From NCBI RefSeq assembly GCF_019468565.1, contig NZ_CP080521.1, forward strand, positions 9,424,001 to 9,488,000: DNA of 64,000 nucleotides, in the 5' to 3' direction. Origin of the DNA: Pseudonocardia sp. DSM 110487 (GTDB lineage Bacteria > Actinomycetota > Actinomycetes > Mycobacteriales > Pseudonocardiaceae). Under the pieces are notes generated by a model, which did no database searches, had not been told where the DNA came from, and saw nothing but the letters and a program-made list of their open reading frames with translations. How positions within the stretch are numbered: position 1 is the stretch's first letter; every line of letters starts with the position of its first letter. Positions 15,681 through 25,126 of this stretch are shown here, in pieces. Position numbers and translations under genes: made by a program.

Positions 15681-18581
15681 TCAACCTGACGAGTTCGCCA
15701 CCGATGCCTCGTGGGCCAGCAGACCGAGCAGCGCGTGCACGGGGTCGGTGGCGTGCCACCGGCCCGTGGTGTCCCGCCATGCAGGCACGCGGAACCGGTC
15801 GGGACCAGGGCGCTTCACCTGAACCCACAGCTCGTCGTGAACCGCGAGATCCCCGTCGGGCACCTGCATCTCCAGCGTGTGGCACGCCACGACGATCTCG
15901 GCGAGCTCGGCCCACCGCACGGTCCGTCCGTCGCCTTCCACCTCGGCGACGACCACGTCGGACGCGAGCGGGAGGTCGAGCAGTTCGGCCAGCGCCGACG
16001 GGTCGCCTCCGGTGGCCAGCTCGCCTGCGGGCAGCACAGCGGCGAGCCACGGGTGGTCGAGCACCATCGCGGTCTCGACGTCCGCGACGGTGCCGTCGAG
16101 CGCCCTGACCCGTTCGGGGAGCTCCAGGTCGGCCGGGTCGACCCGGCCGTCGGCCACGGCGTCGGCGAGCTCGGCGTACGCCTCGGCGGCGAGAGCGACG
16201 TCCGGGGTGCGGGCCGGGTCGGCGAGCCGCGCCAGCAGGTCGGCGGCCGTCGAGGTGTCGGGGATCCGCAGGTCGGCGCGCACCCCGATCGCGGCGAGCA
16301 CACCCTCGTCGGGGAGGCCGTCGCCGGGCGGCGGGTCGTAGAGCGAGCCCAGGTCGCTCGCGGTCGGGAGCCGCCAATGCGCGGGGCGGCGGCCACCGAG
16401 GCGGGCGTGTCGCCCGAGCCACCACGCCGTGTACGAGCCGGGCGCGGTGAGAGCGGCGCGCGTGTCCCGCTCGCTCGCGAGCAGCGTGAGCGCGGCGGCC
16501 CACGCGTCGTCGGCCACGAGGTCGAGATCCCGCACCGCCACCAGGCGGACCGGCGGGGCCTCCAGGCCGTCCCACCAGCGCTCCTCGTCGTCGAGGTCGT
16601 GGTCGGGCGCAACCGGTTCCTCGTCGACGACGACCGTGAACCCGTCGACGACGCCGACGGCGAGCAGCGCGGCACGCGGCACGCGCGCGGCGAACGCCGC
16701 ATCGATCGGGTCGAGCGGGACGTCCGGGGCGAGCAGTGGCCGAACGGCGGCGTCCGGGAGCATGAGCTCGTCGGCGCGCGCCGGGTGGCCCTCGGCGTCC
16801 GGCAGGGCCAGTGCCGCGAGCGCCTCGGGTGCGCTCCCCGTCTCCGCGACGAGTGCCAGCACCGCCTCCGCCAGCGGGCGGACGTCCAGCCCGGCCTCGG
16901 CGTCGTCCACAGAGCGTTCGACGGCGTCGGCGAGCGCGGGGTGCTCCAGCAGTGCCCCCGCCTCCGCGAGGCTCGCTCCGAGCCGCTCGAGCAACGCGTG
17001 CACCGCGGCGGGATGCGCGATGTGCAAGCCCGGCAACCCGAGCGCGGCCAGGCGCTCCACGCCGTCGTCGGCCGGAGGCTGCAGCAGGACGGTGGCCGGG
17101 CCCGCGGCCATGCGGCCATCGGCCAGTGGGACGGGGAGGGCACGCAGCTCGTCCGTCGCGCCCGGCATCGTGTCGGCGAGTGGCTCCAGCGCGGCGTAGA
17201 GCGACCGCCACCACTCCGGCGGCTGCTCCACCCCGAGCAGGCGCTGCACGAGCTCGGCAAGGGGCATCCGGTGCACGCCGAGCTCGGCCAGCACGGCCGG
17301 GTTGGTGCCAGGCGGAACCGGGGCGAGCAGCCGGTCGAACCCGGCGTCGGCGAGCAGTCCGGGCAGCGCGGCGGCCGGTCCGTCCAGCGGCGGGACGTCG
17401 AGCCACTCCGCGCGGCCGGGCGCGAGCTCCGCGCCCGTGACGGCAGGCAGCCACGCCGTTCCGCGCAGTGCGGCGAGGAGCAGCTCGCGCAGCTGCCCGT
17501 CCAGCTCGGAGCGAGGGAAGCCCGGCTCGGGCGCCAGCGCGATGCGCGCCTCGGGAGCGACGACGCGCACCAGGTCGACGTATGCCGCCGCGGCCCCGGC
17601 CAGCACCGCGTCGGCGGCCGGGCCCGGCCGCACCCGGCGGCGGTCCGGCTCGAGCGGCACGGTGGCGATCAGCCGGGCGGGGAGCGAGAACCGCTCTTCG
17701 GTGGCCGTCGGGGCGTGCAGCACGTCGGCGTGCAGGGGATCGGGGGCGCCGTCGGCGGTGAGCGGGAGCGCCCAGCACACCGACCAGTCCCGCCGACCCC
17801 GCTGCTCGACGGGCTCCGCCTGCGCGGCGAGGTCGTCGATCCGGCCCGCCCGGCGGGCCAGCAGCCAGCGGCGCCCCGAGATCGTCACCTCACCGGGACC
17901 GGGACCGTCCGTCCGGGCCACGACCAGCTCACCGACGGCGATCTCGACGAGATCGGGCAGCGCCAGCAGCAGGTCGGCGGCACCGTCGCGGGCCTCGGCG
18001 AGCAGGGCGGCGGGGTCGGTTCCCGGACGCAGCGGCAGCCGGACCTCGGTGTCGTAGCCGGTGGGCGGACGCTCGTCGGTCGGCCAGACGAGTCGCAGCA
18101 CCGGCGGACCGTCCCGCCGTGCGAGCTCGGCCGCGGGCCCGGGGAAGGCGGCAACCTCGGCGGCCGTGCGCTCGGCGGAGAACGCCACACCGCCGTTCGC
18201 GCTCGACACCCGCGGGGCGTCCGACACCGGGAGCACGGCCGCGAAGCCGACGCCGAAGCGCCCCACCGAGCCCGGGTCGTCCCGCTTCGCCGAGGCACGG
18301 AGGGACGCGAGCGCGGCGACACCCGCTTCGTCCAGCGGCGCACCCGTGTTGGCGATGGCCAGCTCGCCGTCCCGCAGCTCGACGCGCACCCGCCCGGGCA
18401 CGCCCGCGGCCCGCGCCGCGTCGGCCGCGTTCTGGGCGAGCTCGACGAACCACGCATCGGCGTACCCGCCGAGCCGCAGGTCCTCCTCGGCGTTGGCGTC
18501 CTCGCGGAAGCGGGTGGGCGAGTCCGCCCATGCTGAGAGCACGGCGGAACGAAGCTCCGCCGTGCCGAAAGGATCGTCCAC
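15681..18581 (-). CDS. Sacsin/HSP90-type ATPase-domain protein
   Basis: 966 residues from the GTG at 18581, which overlaps the TAG of the DUF3027 gene by one base. The N-terminal ~230 residues are a GHKL (Bergerat) ATP-binding fold: WFVELAQNAADAARAAG is the N-box with its Asn near residue 45, ELAIANTGAPLDEAGV gives the D/N-x-G motif, and SVGRFGVGFAAVLPVSD is the G-rich lid. This is the sacsin N-terminal form. The long remainder is alpha-helical, Leu/Ala/Asp-rich and without a recognised domain. Coupling to DUF3027 implies a shared process; a chaperone-like role is possible but untested. Confidence 0.85.
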   Translation of the reverse strand: MDDPFGTAELRSAVLSAWADSPTRFREDANAEEDLRLGGYADAWFVELAQNAADAARAAGVPGRVRVELRDGELAIANTGAPLDEAGVAALASLRASAKRDDPGSVGRFGVGFAAVLPVSDAPRVSSANGGVAFSAERTAAEVAAFPGPAAELARRDGPPVLRLVWPTDERPPTGYDTEVRLPLRPGTDPAALLAEARDGAADLLLALPDLVEIAVGELVVARTDGPGPGEVTISGRRWLLARRAGRIDDLAAQAEPVEQRGRRDWSVCWALPLTADGAPDPLHADVLHAPTATEERFSLPARLIATVPLEPDRRRVRPGPAADAVLAGAAAAYVDLVRVVAPEARIALAPEPGFPRSELDGQLRELLLAALRGTAWLPAVTGAELAPGRAEWLDVPPLDGPAAALPGLLADAGFDRLLAPVPPGTNPAVLAELGVHRMPLAELVQRLLGVEQPPEWWRSLYAALEPLADTMPGATDELRALPVPLADGRMAAGPATVLLQPPADDGVERLAALGLPGLHIAHPAAVHALLERLGASLAEAGALLEHPALADAVERSVDDAEAGLDVRPLAEAVLALVAETGSAPEALAALALPDAEGHPARADELMLPDAAVRPLLAPDVPLDPIDAAFAARVPRAALLAVGVVDGFTVVVDEEPVAPDHDLDDEERWWDGLEAPPVRLVAVRDLDLVADDAWAAALTLLASERDTRAALTAPGSYTAWWLGRHARLGGRRPAHWRLPTASDLGSLYDPPPGDGLPDEGVLAAIGVRADLRIPDTSTAADLLARLADPARTPDVALAAEAYAELADAVADGRVDPADLELPERVRALDGTVADVETAMVLDHPWLAAVLPAGELATGGDPSALAELLDLPLASDVVVAEVEGDGRTVRWAELAEIVVACHTLEMQVPDGDLAVHDELWVQVKRPGPDRFRVPAWRDTTGRWHATDPVHALLGLLAHEASVANSSG

Positions 18582-19357
18582 TACCGTCCGATCGGCTCCA
18601 GGTCGACGCCGTCGTCGTAGACGAGCTCGGCCACCGCCACCGCGGACGTCGTGTCGGGTTGCACGTCGGAGTGGGCGCCGCAGCCGAACCCGACGTCGAC
18701 GACCGAGCCGTCGGCGGGCGAGTACTCGTTGCCGCACACCCCGAACGCGGCCCGCAACGAGCCGGCGAGCGGGAAGAAGAATCCGCAGGTGCCACACGGC
18801 GCGGGGGCGGCGCGGGACATGTCCGCGGCCGGGCCGTGCGGGCCGTCGTGCCAGCGCCGGGCTGCCTCGTCGCGCCCGTAGCGGGACGGCACCAGGCGGC
18901 GGCCCAGCCCCACCTCGACGGCGACCTCCTCGACGGCGGGGTCGTCGGAGGCGATGTAGCCGGGGACGAGTCGCGGGTCGTCCTGCTGGGCGGGCAGCAG
19001 GTCGCCGACGCCGAGGTCGCCCGGACGCACCCGCTCATCCCACGGCACCCACTCGGGCGCCACCAGTGCGTCGGGGCCGGGAATGAGCACGACCTCGCTG
19101 ACCGTGACGGGCGTGTCCTCGCCCGCCGCGGCGAGGGTGACCGACCAGCGCCAGCCCTGGTAGCCGCCCTGGGTGGCGGCGAAGTGGTGGCTGACGGCGT
19201 CGGGGCCTTCCGGGACGGCTTCCAGGTGTTCGCCGACGGCACCTTCAGCGGCGTGCGGGCCGAGGTCCGCCGCGGCCTCCTCGACCGCCGCGGCCCGAGC
19301 CTGCTCCACCGCGTCCACGAGCCGAGCGGGCGGGTCGAGGGTCGGTACGGCGTTCAC
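18581..19357 (-). CDS. DUF3027 zinc-ribbon protein
   Basis: 258 residues from the GTG at 19357; no strong ribosome site is visible. The DUF3027 core begins with VGEHLEAVPEGPDAVSHHFA, then GYQGWRWSVTLA and EVVLIPGPDALVAPEWVPW. Further on are RPGDLGVGDLLPAQQDDPRL and a C-terminal metal-binding segment with CGTCGFF, VCGNEYSP and FGCGAHSD, whose four Cys and one His can hold zinc. It is found only in actinobacteria, usually with the same neighbours. It is divergent from the glutaminyl cyclase with just 27 bases between starts, so the two promoters must overlap. Confidence 0.92.
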   Translation of the reverse strand: MNAVPTLDPPARLVDAVEQARAAAVEEAAADLGPHAAEGAVGEHLEAVPEGPDAVSHHFAATQGGYQGWRWSVTLAAAGEDTPVTVSEVVLIPGPDALVAPEWVPWDERVRPGDLGVGDLLPAQQDDPRLVPGYIASDDPAVEEVAVEVGLGRRLVPSRYGRDEAARRWHDGPHGPAADMSRAAPAPCGTCGFFFPLAGSLRAAFGVCGNEYSPADGSVVDVGFGCGAHSDVQPDTTSAVAVAELVYDDGVDLEPIGR

Positions 19358-19384
19358 CGGAGGGATTGTGCCACCCTCTCCGCC

Positions 19385-20161
19385 ATGACCTTCGGGCGTG
19401 CACTGCTCGGGGCGCTGGCGGTGGTGCTCGCCGGGTGTGCCGCCGCCGCTCCGGCCCCGGCTCCCGCGGTGGAGCGGCTGCGTCCCACGGTGCTCGCCGA
19501 GCTGCCGCACGACACCGATGCGTTCACGCAGGGCCTCGAACTCGCCCCGGACGGCGCGCTGTACGAGGGCACCGGGCTGGCCGGCCGGTCACAGTTGCGC
19601 GAGCTCGACCCGGACACGGGCGAGGTCCGGCAGGAGGTGCCGCTGCCCGGCCGCCTGTTCGGCGAGGGCATCACCGTCGTCGGCGACCGGATCTGGCAGC
19701 TCACCTGGCAGGACGGGGTGGCGCTCGAGTGGGATCGCGCCGGGCTGACGCTGCTGCGCCAGGTGCCGATGGACGGCGAGGGCTGGGGCCTGTGCCGCGA
19801 CGGCGACCGCCTCGTGCGCAGTGACGGCACCGACCGGCTGCGCTTCCACGACCCCGAGTCGTTCGCCGAGACCGGATCGGTGGCCGTCACCCTCGACGGC
19901 GACCCGGTCACCGAGATCAACGAACTGGAGTGCGTCGACGGGCAGGTGTGGGCGAACATCTGGCAAACCGACCGGATCCTGCGGATCGACCCGGCAGACG
20001 GACGCGTCACGGCGGTCGTCGACGCCACCGGGCTGCTCGACGACGAGCGCCGCGGCGACGCCGACGTGCTCAACGGCATCGCCGCGCTGGGCGGCGACGA
20101 GTACCTGGTGACGGGCAAGCTCTGGCCGGCGTCGTTCCGGGTGCGGTTCACCCCGGAGTAG
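19385..20161 (+). CDS. Glutaminyl-peptide cyclotransferase (lipoprotein)
   Basis: 258 residues. The N-terminal signal peptide ends in the lipobox LAGC near residue 19, so it is a lipoprotein on the outer face of the membrane. The rest is the plant-type five-bladed propeller: HDTDAFTQGLEL near residue 42, ALYEGTGLAGRSQL, LFGEGITVVGDRIWQLTW, VTEINELECVDGQVWANIWQ and the C-terminal VLNGIAAL...YLVTGKLWP. It cyclises N-terminal Gln of exported peptides to pyroglutamate. It reads away from the DUF3027 operon and is followed by the MFS gene 59 bases later. Confidence 0.92.
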   Translation: MTFGRALLGALAVVLAGCAAAAPAPAPAVERLRPTVLAELPHDTDAFTQGLELAPDGALYEGTGLAGRSQLRELDPDTGEVRQEVPLPGRLFGEGITVVGDRIWQLTWQDGVALEWDRAGLTLLRQVPMDGEGWGLCRDGDRLVRSDGTDRLRFHDPESFAETGSVAVTLDGDPVTEINELECVDGQVWANIWQTDRILRIDPADGRVTAVVDATGLLDDERRGDADVLNGIAALGGDEYLVTGKLWPASFRVRFTPE

Positions 20162-20220
20162 CGGGGGACACCAGATCGCAAACCGGTCACAGTGTCGCCC
20201 CGATGGGTCAGAATGGAGCC

Positions 20221-21819
20221 GTGGCCCGTCCCGAGTCGCCCCAGTCCCGCCGCGGCCGCCGTACGTGGGCCGCGGAGGACGACGGCGGCCTACCTGGGGC
20301 GGACGAGACCGATCGCTACGTGCCCCGCAGGCGCTACCCGTGGCACGACGACCCCGACTACGACCCGGCCGCCCACCGCCGCACTCCCCCGCCTCGTCCC
20401 TGGACGCCGCCACCGCCGCAGCACGAGGCCCACGAACCAGCAGAGCCCGAAGAGCCCGCGGAGCCGAAACCCGAGCCACCGCCCGCGCGGCGGATGCCGC
20501 GCAAGCTCACCGTCACCCGGGTGGCCGCGCTGCGCAGCCGCGAGCTCACCGAGGGCGGCATCCGCGCGTTCCACCGCGCCACCACGGCCGACGGGGCCGA
20601 CCGCTCCGGTCTCACCGCGCTCACCTACGCCACGATGATGACCTACGCGGTCGACGCCGCCGTGGCCGTCGCGCTGGCCAACACGCTGTTCTTCGCCGCA
20701 GCCACGGCGGAGAGCAAGACGAACGTCGCGCTCTACCTGATCATCACCGTCGCCCCGTTCGCGGTGGTGGCGCCGGTGATCGGGCCGATGCTCGACAAGC
20801 TGCAGCGAGGCCGGAGGGCAGCGCTCGCGGTCTCGTTCGCCGGACGGGCGGTGCTCGCCGTCGTGATGGCGTTCAACTACGAGAACTGGCTGCTGTACCC
20901 GGCCGCACTCGGCGCGATGGTGCTGAGCAAGTCGTTCGCGGTGCTCAAGGCCGCCGTCACCCCTCGGGTGTTGCCGAGCGCGATCACGCTGGTCACCACC
21001 AACTCGCGGCTCACGACGTTCGGGCTGATCGCCGGCGGGCTCGCGGGTGCGTTGGCGGCGGGCGTCGCATGGCTGTGGGACTCCCCGGGCGCGCTGATCT
21101 TCACCGCCGTCCTCGCGGTGGCCGGCACGGTCGTGTGCCTGCGGATCCCGCGCTGGGTCGAGTCCACGATGGGCGAGGTGGCCGCCACCCTGCGCACCAC
21201 CGCGCGGGGCAAGCGCACGCCGATGGGCCGCCACGTCACGGTCGCGCTGTGGGGCAACGGCGCCGTTCGGGTGCTCACCGGGTTCCTCACGCTGTTCGTC
21301 GCGTTCGTGGTGCGCGAGCAGTCGGAGACCGACCCGGCCCGGCAGCTCCTCCTCATCGGCATCGTCGGTGCAGCGGCCGGCATCGGCTCGTTCACCGGCA
21401 ACGCGGTGGGCGCTCGGCGGCAGTTCCTCAAGTCCGACGCGGTGATCATGTCCTGCGTCACGGCCGCCGTCGTCGTCAGCGGGGTGGCTGCACTGCTGCC
21501 GGGCATCGCCACCGCCGCGCTCGTCGGCCTGATCGGCGCCGCGGCGAGCGCGCTGGCGAAGGTGTGCCTCGACGCGGTGGTCCAGCGCGATCTCCCCGAT
21601 GAGTCGAGGGCGTCCGCGTTCGGGCGGTCGGAGACGGTGCTCGCGCTCGCCTGGGTGTTCGGCGGGGCGATCGGGGTGCTGCTGCCGCACGACACGTTCT
21701 GGCTGGGCTTCGCCGTGATCGCCGGGGTCATCGCGCTCGCAGGCGCGCAGTCGGCGCTCGTCGCGCGCGGCCGCAGCCTGCTGCCGTTCATCGGGCACCG
21801 CGTTCCCGGCGGCGCGTGA
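20221..21819 (+). CDS. MFS transporter with a long disordered N-terminus
   Basis: 532 residues from the GTG at 20221 (GGAG three bases ahead); the ATG at 20203 is also in frame. The first ~95 residues are Pro/Glu/Arg-rich and disordered, ending at ARRMPRKLTVTRVAALRSREL. Twelve predicted membrane segments follow from about residue 130. It resembles the actinobacterial MFS proteins that always sit beside DUF2771 and a cold-shock gene, whose cargo is unknown. The GTGA overlap with the next gene shows translational coupling. Confidence 0.85.
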   Translation: MARPESPQSRRGRRTWAAEDDGGLPGADETDRYVPRRRYPWHDDPDYDPAAHRRTPPPRPWTPPPPQHEAHEPAEPEEPAEPKPEPPPARRMPRKLTVTRVAALRSRELTEGGIRAFHRATTADGADRSGLTALTYATMMTYAVDAAVAVALANTLFFAAATAESKTNVALYLIITVAPFAVVAPVIGPMLDKLQRGRRAALAVSFAGRAVLAVVMAFNYENWLLYPAALGAMVLSKSFAVLKAAVTPRVLPSAITLVTTNSRLTTFGLIAGGLAGALAAGVAWLWDSPGALIFTAVLAVAGTVVCLRIPRWVESTMGEVAATLRTTARGKRTPMGRHVTVALWGNGAVRVLTGFLTLFVAFVVREQSETDPARQLLLIGIVGAAAGIGSFTGNAVGARRQFLKSDAVIMSCVTAAVVVSGVAALLPGIATAALVGLIGAAASALAKVCLDAVVQRDLPDESRASAFGRSETVLALAWVFGGAIGVLLPHDTFWLGFAVIAGVIALAGAQSALVARGRSLLPFIGHRVPGGA

Positions 21820-22316
21820 ACCGTACCGTGGTGCCCGTGCCGCGCCGCCTGCTCGCCGCCCCCGTCGCCGCGCTGCTGCTCGCCGGCTGCGGGGCCACGG
21901 AGCCGCCGCCCCCACCACCGCAGGTGACGTTCACGGCAGGCGCGGCCAGCATCGTCGCCCGTCCAGCGCAGTACTGCGACGTCGAGCTCACGCAGTGCCT
22001 CACCGACGTCGCCGCCCCGGTGCGCCTCGCGGTGCCGCCCGGCACGCCGGTGCAGGTCACGGTGCCGCCCGAGATCGCGCAGTCGCCGTGGCAGGTGGTG
22101 TTCAGCTACGCCGACGCGGCCGGCACGCCCACCGACGAGCGCAGCCCGGTGTTCGGCCCCGACTCGCGCAGCGACTGGACGTTGCAGCTGGGCGTGCCGG
22201 AGGACCGGCTGCTCACCGCGGAGGTGCAGCAGTACGGCCCGCCACCGCAGCCGAACCCGCAGACCGGGGAGCTGGAGTTCCCGATCCGGGCGAGCTGGGT
22301 GCTGAACGCGGGCTAG
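21816..22316 (+). CDS. DUF2771 lipoprotein
   Basis: 166 residues from a GTG overlapping the MFS stop by four bases. The signal peptide ends in the lipobox LLAGCG near residue 25, followed by a short Pro-rich linker. The DUF2771 core has two conserved Cys (YCDVELTQCL, residues ~53-60), VPPEIAQSPWQVVFSYADAAG, and the C-terminal strand FPIRASWVLN. It is an actinobacterial family of unknown function, probably anchored outside and working with the MFS partner. Confidence 0.88.
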   Translation: MNRTVVPVPRRLLAAPVAALLLAGCGATEPPPPPPQVTFTAGAASIVARPAQYCDVELTQCLTDVAAPVRLAVPPGTPVQVTVPPEIAQSPWQVVFSYADAAGTPTDERSPVFGPDSRSDWTLQLGVPEDRLLTAEVQQYGPPPQPNPQTGELEFPIRASWVLNAG

Positions 22317-22392
22317 CCGGTTTGCTCCGCGGGACCGACAGCGATGGTGTGCGGCCCGCCGTGGCCCAGCCCTGTCGTGGCCACGCGCTCCC

Positions 22393-22452
22393 GCCGAGAT
22401 GGCATGCAGCGCTGTTCGATCTTCTCCGGACCGCGCTCAGTGCCATCTCGGC
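22393..22452. terminator. Large hairpin between convergent genes
   Basis: GCCGAGATGGCA at 22393-22404 pairs perfectly with TGCCATCTCGGC at 22441-22452. Inside, AGCGC and GCGCT add a second stem across a 3x3 internal loop. It lies between the stops of the convergent DUF2771 and cold-shock genes, so a two-way terminator is likely. The rest of 22317-22701 shows nothing coding. Confidence 0.6.
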
Positions 22453-22701
22453 TTCGGCTGCGGGTCGTGACCGCGCCACGTACACCCCGGTCGGAACGCG
22501 CGCCGATCTGACGATCACACGCTCACGCCGGGCCAGCCCCCGCCCGGCGCGCTCGTTCTCGGCTGGCGCGCCCGGTCGACGGGGTGTCTGACCTACGACG
22601 GGTTGCGTCGACCGACGCGGGTTGCGCCGGCAGCTCCGCCGTGCCGAGATGCGGCCCGCGCCCGGCGACCACAGGAACGGTCACGAACGCCGGCCGGAGT
22701 G

Positions 22702-23088
22702 CTACCCGTCGAGGTCGCGGGCCACCGCGCGCACGACCTCGGCCGAGAGCTTGCAGGTGCGGCGGTCGGGGTAGCGGCCCCGGCGCAGGTCCGGCTGCAC
22801 CTTCGTCTCGAGCAGCCGGATCATGTCCTCGATGAGGCTGTGCAGGTCCTCAGCCGGCCGGCGGACGGCCTCGACCACCGACGGCGGCGTGTCCACCAGA
22901 CGCACCGACAGCGCCTGCGGACCGCGCCTGCCCTCCGCCATCCCGAACTCGACGCGCTGCCCGGCCTTGAGCGCCTGCACCCCGGCCGGCAGCGCAGCCT
23001 TGCGGACGTAGACGTCCTCGCCACCGTCCTGAGCGAGGAACCCGAAGCCCTTGTCGGCGTCGTACCACTTGACCCTGCCGGTCGGCAC
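22702..23088 (-). CDS. Cold-shock domain protein with C-terminal extension
   Basis: 128 residues from a GTG at 23088. Residues 1-66 are a cold-shock OB fold: GRVKWYDADKGFGFLAQ carries RNP1 and GGEDVYVRKAALPAG carries RNP2, followed by GQRVEFGMAEGRRGPQA. The extra ~60 residues form an acidic/Arg-rich helical tail (VVEAVRRPAEDLHSLIEDMI) absent from short CspA proteins but usual in this actinobacterial subgroup. It binds single-stranded RNA or DNA. It is part of the conserved DUF3027/DUF2771 neighbourhood and converges on DUF2771. The 255 bases upstream show no other gene. Confidence 0.93.
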   Translation of the reverse strand: MPTGRVKWYDADKGFGFLAQDGGEDVYVRKAALPAGVQALKAGQRVEFGMAEGRRGPQALSVRLVDTPPSVVEAVRRPAEDLHSLIEDMIRLLETKVQPDLRRGRYPDRRTCKLSAEVVRAVARDLDG

Positions 23089-23343
23089 CCCTGCTCACCC
23101 GTTCCTCGATCGAACCCGACGTCCTGCGGCGCCAAGGCGGACCGCATGACGAACGCGCCCCGGGATGCCGGACCTCCACTTGGTCGGCCCATCGAGCGAC
23201 ACCGGGACGCGTGGGCACCACCCTAGTCCGCCCGACCCACGCCGCGCATCCGTTCAATTCCCGGCAATCCGACGGCTCGGCATCCGGACGAACGGCGCGC
23301 TCGTCCAATAGGTCTGAAGGAGAGCGCCGTTCGGCCTGCGCCG

Positions 23344-25005
23344 TCAGGCGTTGCGGAGCGTCGCCGCATCCCCCAGGTCCAGCAGCTCCACGCTCTTCGC
23401 CCGCATCTCCACCTTGCGGACCTTGCCGGTGACCGTCATCGGGAAGGAGTCGACCACCAGCACGTATCTGGGGATCTTGTAGTGCGCGAGCTTGCCGGTG
23501 GCGAACTCGCGCACCGCATCGGCCGTCAGCTCGGGGGCACCCTCGCGCAGGGTCACCCATGCGCACAGCTCCTCGCCGTAGCGGGCATCCGGAACGCCGA
23601 TGACCTGCGCGTCGAGGATGTCCGGGTGGGTGTAGAGGAACTCCTCGATCTCGCGCGGGTAGATGTTCTCGCCGCCGCGGATCACCATGTCCTTGATCCG
23701 GCCGGTGATGTTGACGTACCCGTCGGCGTCCATGACGCCGAGGTCGCCGGTGTGCATCCAGCGAGCCGTGTCGATCGCCTCGGCGGTCTTCTCCGGCTCC
23801 TCCCAGTACCCGAGCATCACCGAGTAGCCGCGGGTGCACAGCTCACCCGGCTCGCCGCGAGGCAGGGTCAGCCCTGTCTCCGGGTCGATGATCTTGACCT
23901 CGACGTGCGGGTGCACCCGCCCGACCGTCGACACCCGCCGCTCGAGGGAGTCGTCGGCGCGGGTCTGGGTGGAGACCGGTGACGTCTCGGTCATGCCGTA
24001 GCAGATCGTCACCTCGGTCATGCCCATCCGGTTCACGACCTGCTTCATCACCTCGACCGGGCACGGCGAGCCCGCCATGATCCCGGTGCGCAGCGACGAC
24101 AGGTCGAAGGACTCGAAGTCGGGGTCGTTCAGCTCCGCGATGAACATCGTCGGCACGCCGTAGAGCGAGGTGCAGCGCTCCTGCGCGACGGCCTTCAGCG
24201 TGGCCTTCGGGTCGAAGCCGGGGCCGGGGATCACCATCGTCGCGCCGTTGGTCGTGCAGCCGAGGTTGCCCATCACCATGCCGAAGCAGTGGTAGAAGGG
24301 CACCGGGATGCACACCCGGTCGTCGGGGGTGTAGCCGCAGAGCCGCCCCACGAAATAGCCGTTGTTGAGGATGTTGTGGTGGGACAGCGTGGCGCCCTTC
24401 GGGAAGCCCGTGGTCCCGGACGTGTACTGGATGTTGATCGGGTCGTCCGGGCTCAACGCGGCCTGCAGCCGGACGAGCTCGGCGCGGTCGCCGCCACGGC
24501 CGTCGGCCATCAGCTCGTCCCAGTTCGGCCTGCCGATGAGGATCACCTGCCGCAGCCCGGGGCAGTTCGGCTGTACGTCCTTGATCATCGCCTCGTAGTC
24601 GGACGTCTTGAAGCTCGGCGTGGCCACGAGCATCGAGATCCCGGCCTGGTTCAGCACGTACTCCAGCTCGTGCGTGCGATAGGCGGGGTTGATGTTGACG
24701 AGGATCGCCCCGATCTTGGCCGTGGCGAACTGCACCAGCGTCCACTCCGGGAGGTTCGGCGCCCAGATGCCGATCCGGTCGCCCTTGACCACCCCGGCCG
24801 AGTGCAGACCAAGGGCGAGCGTGTCGACGTCCTCGCGCAGCCGGCCGTAGGTCCACCGGCGGCCGGTCGGCACGTCGACGAGGGCCTCGGCGTCGGGCCG
24901 GGCCGCTGCGGTGCGGTCGAAGTTGTCCCCGATGGTGTCGCCGAGCAGCGGGACATCGGACGTTCCCGATGCGTAGGAGGGAACGGCGGGTGCGGCAACG
25001 GACAC
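23344..25005 (-). CDS. AMP-binding acyl-CoA synthetase, medium/long-chain type
   Basis: 553 residues from the GTG at 25005, chosen for AAAGGA about 9 bases upstream; an ATG at 25029 has no ribosome site. ANL motifs are intact: IQYTSGTTGFPKGATLSH near residue 185, ICYGMTETSPVS near 320, MHTGDLGVMDADGYVNITGR near 415 and the C-terminal PMTVTGKVRK with the catalytic Lys. IRGGENIYPREIEEFLYTH is the hinge-side segment typical of fatty-acyl-CoA synthetases (FadD3/AMP-acid ligase II group). It activates a carboxylic acid to its CoA ester. It diverges from serS. Confidence 0.9.
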   Translation of the reverse strand: MSVAAPAVPSYASGTSDVPLLGDTIGDNFDRTAAARPDAEALVDVPTGRRWTYGRLREDVDTLALGLHSAGVVKGDRIGIWAPNLPEWTLVQFATAKIGAILVNINPAYRTHELEYVLNQAGISMLVATPSFKTSDYEAMIKDVQPNCPGLRQVILIGRPNWDELMADGRGGDRAELVRLQAALSPDDPINIQYTSGTTGFPKGATLSHHNILNNGYFVGRLCGYTPDDRVCIPVPFYHCFGMVMGNLGCTTNGATMVIPGPGFDPKATLKAVAQERCTSLYGVPTMFIAELNDPDFESFDLSSLRTGIMAGSPCPVEVMKQVVNRMGMTEVTICYGMTETSPVSTQTRADDSLERRVSTVGRVHPHVEVKIIDPETGLTLPRGEPGELCTRGYSVMLGYWEEPEKTAEAIDTARWMHTGDLGVMDADGYVNITGRIKDMVIRGGENIYPREIEEFLYTHPDILDAQVIGVPDARYGEELCAWVTLREGAPELTADAVREFATGKLAHYKIPRYVLVVDSFPMTVTGKVRKVEMRAKSVELLDLGDAATLRNA

Positions 25006-25126
25006 GGCGATGGGTCCTTTCGACGTCATCGGCGGCGGGTGTCGCTCATCCTGCGACGACTGATCCGCAATCGCCACCTCCGGATGGGGAGGAAACCCGC
25101 TCGCGGGCGGCCGATACCCTCGAAAG

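Noticed and set aside
15711..18536. Plus-strand open frame of 941 codons
   Set aside because: Antisense to the sacsin-type ATPase, which has clear GHKL motifs.
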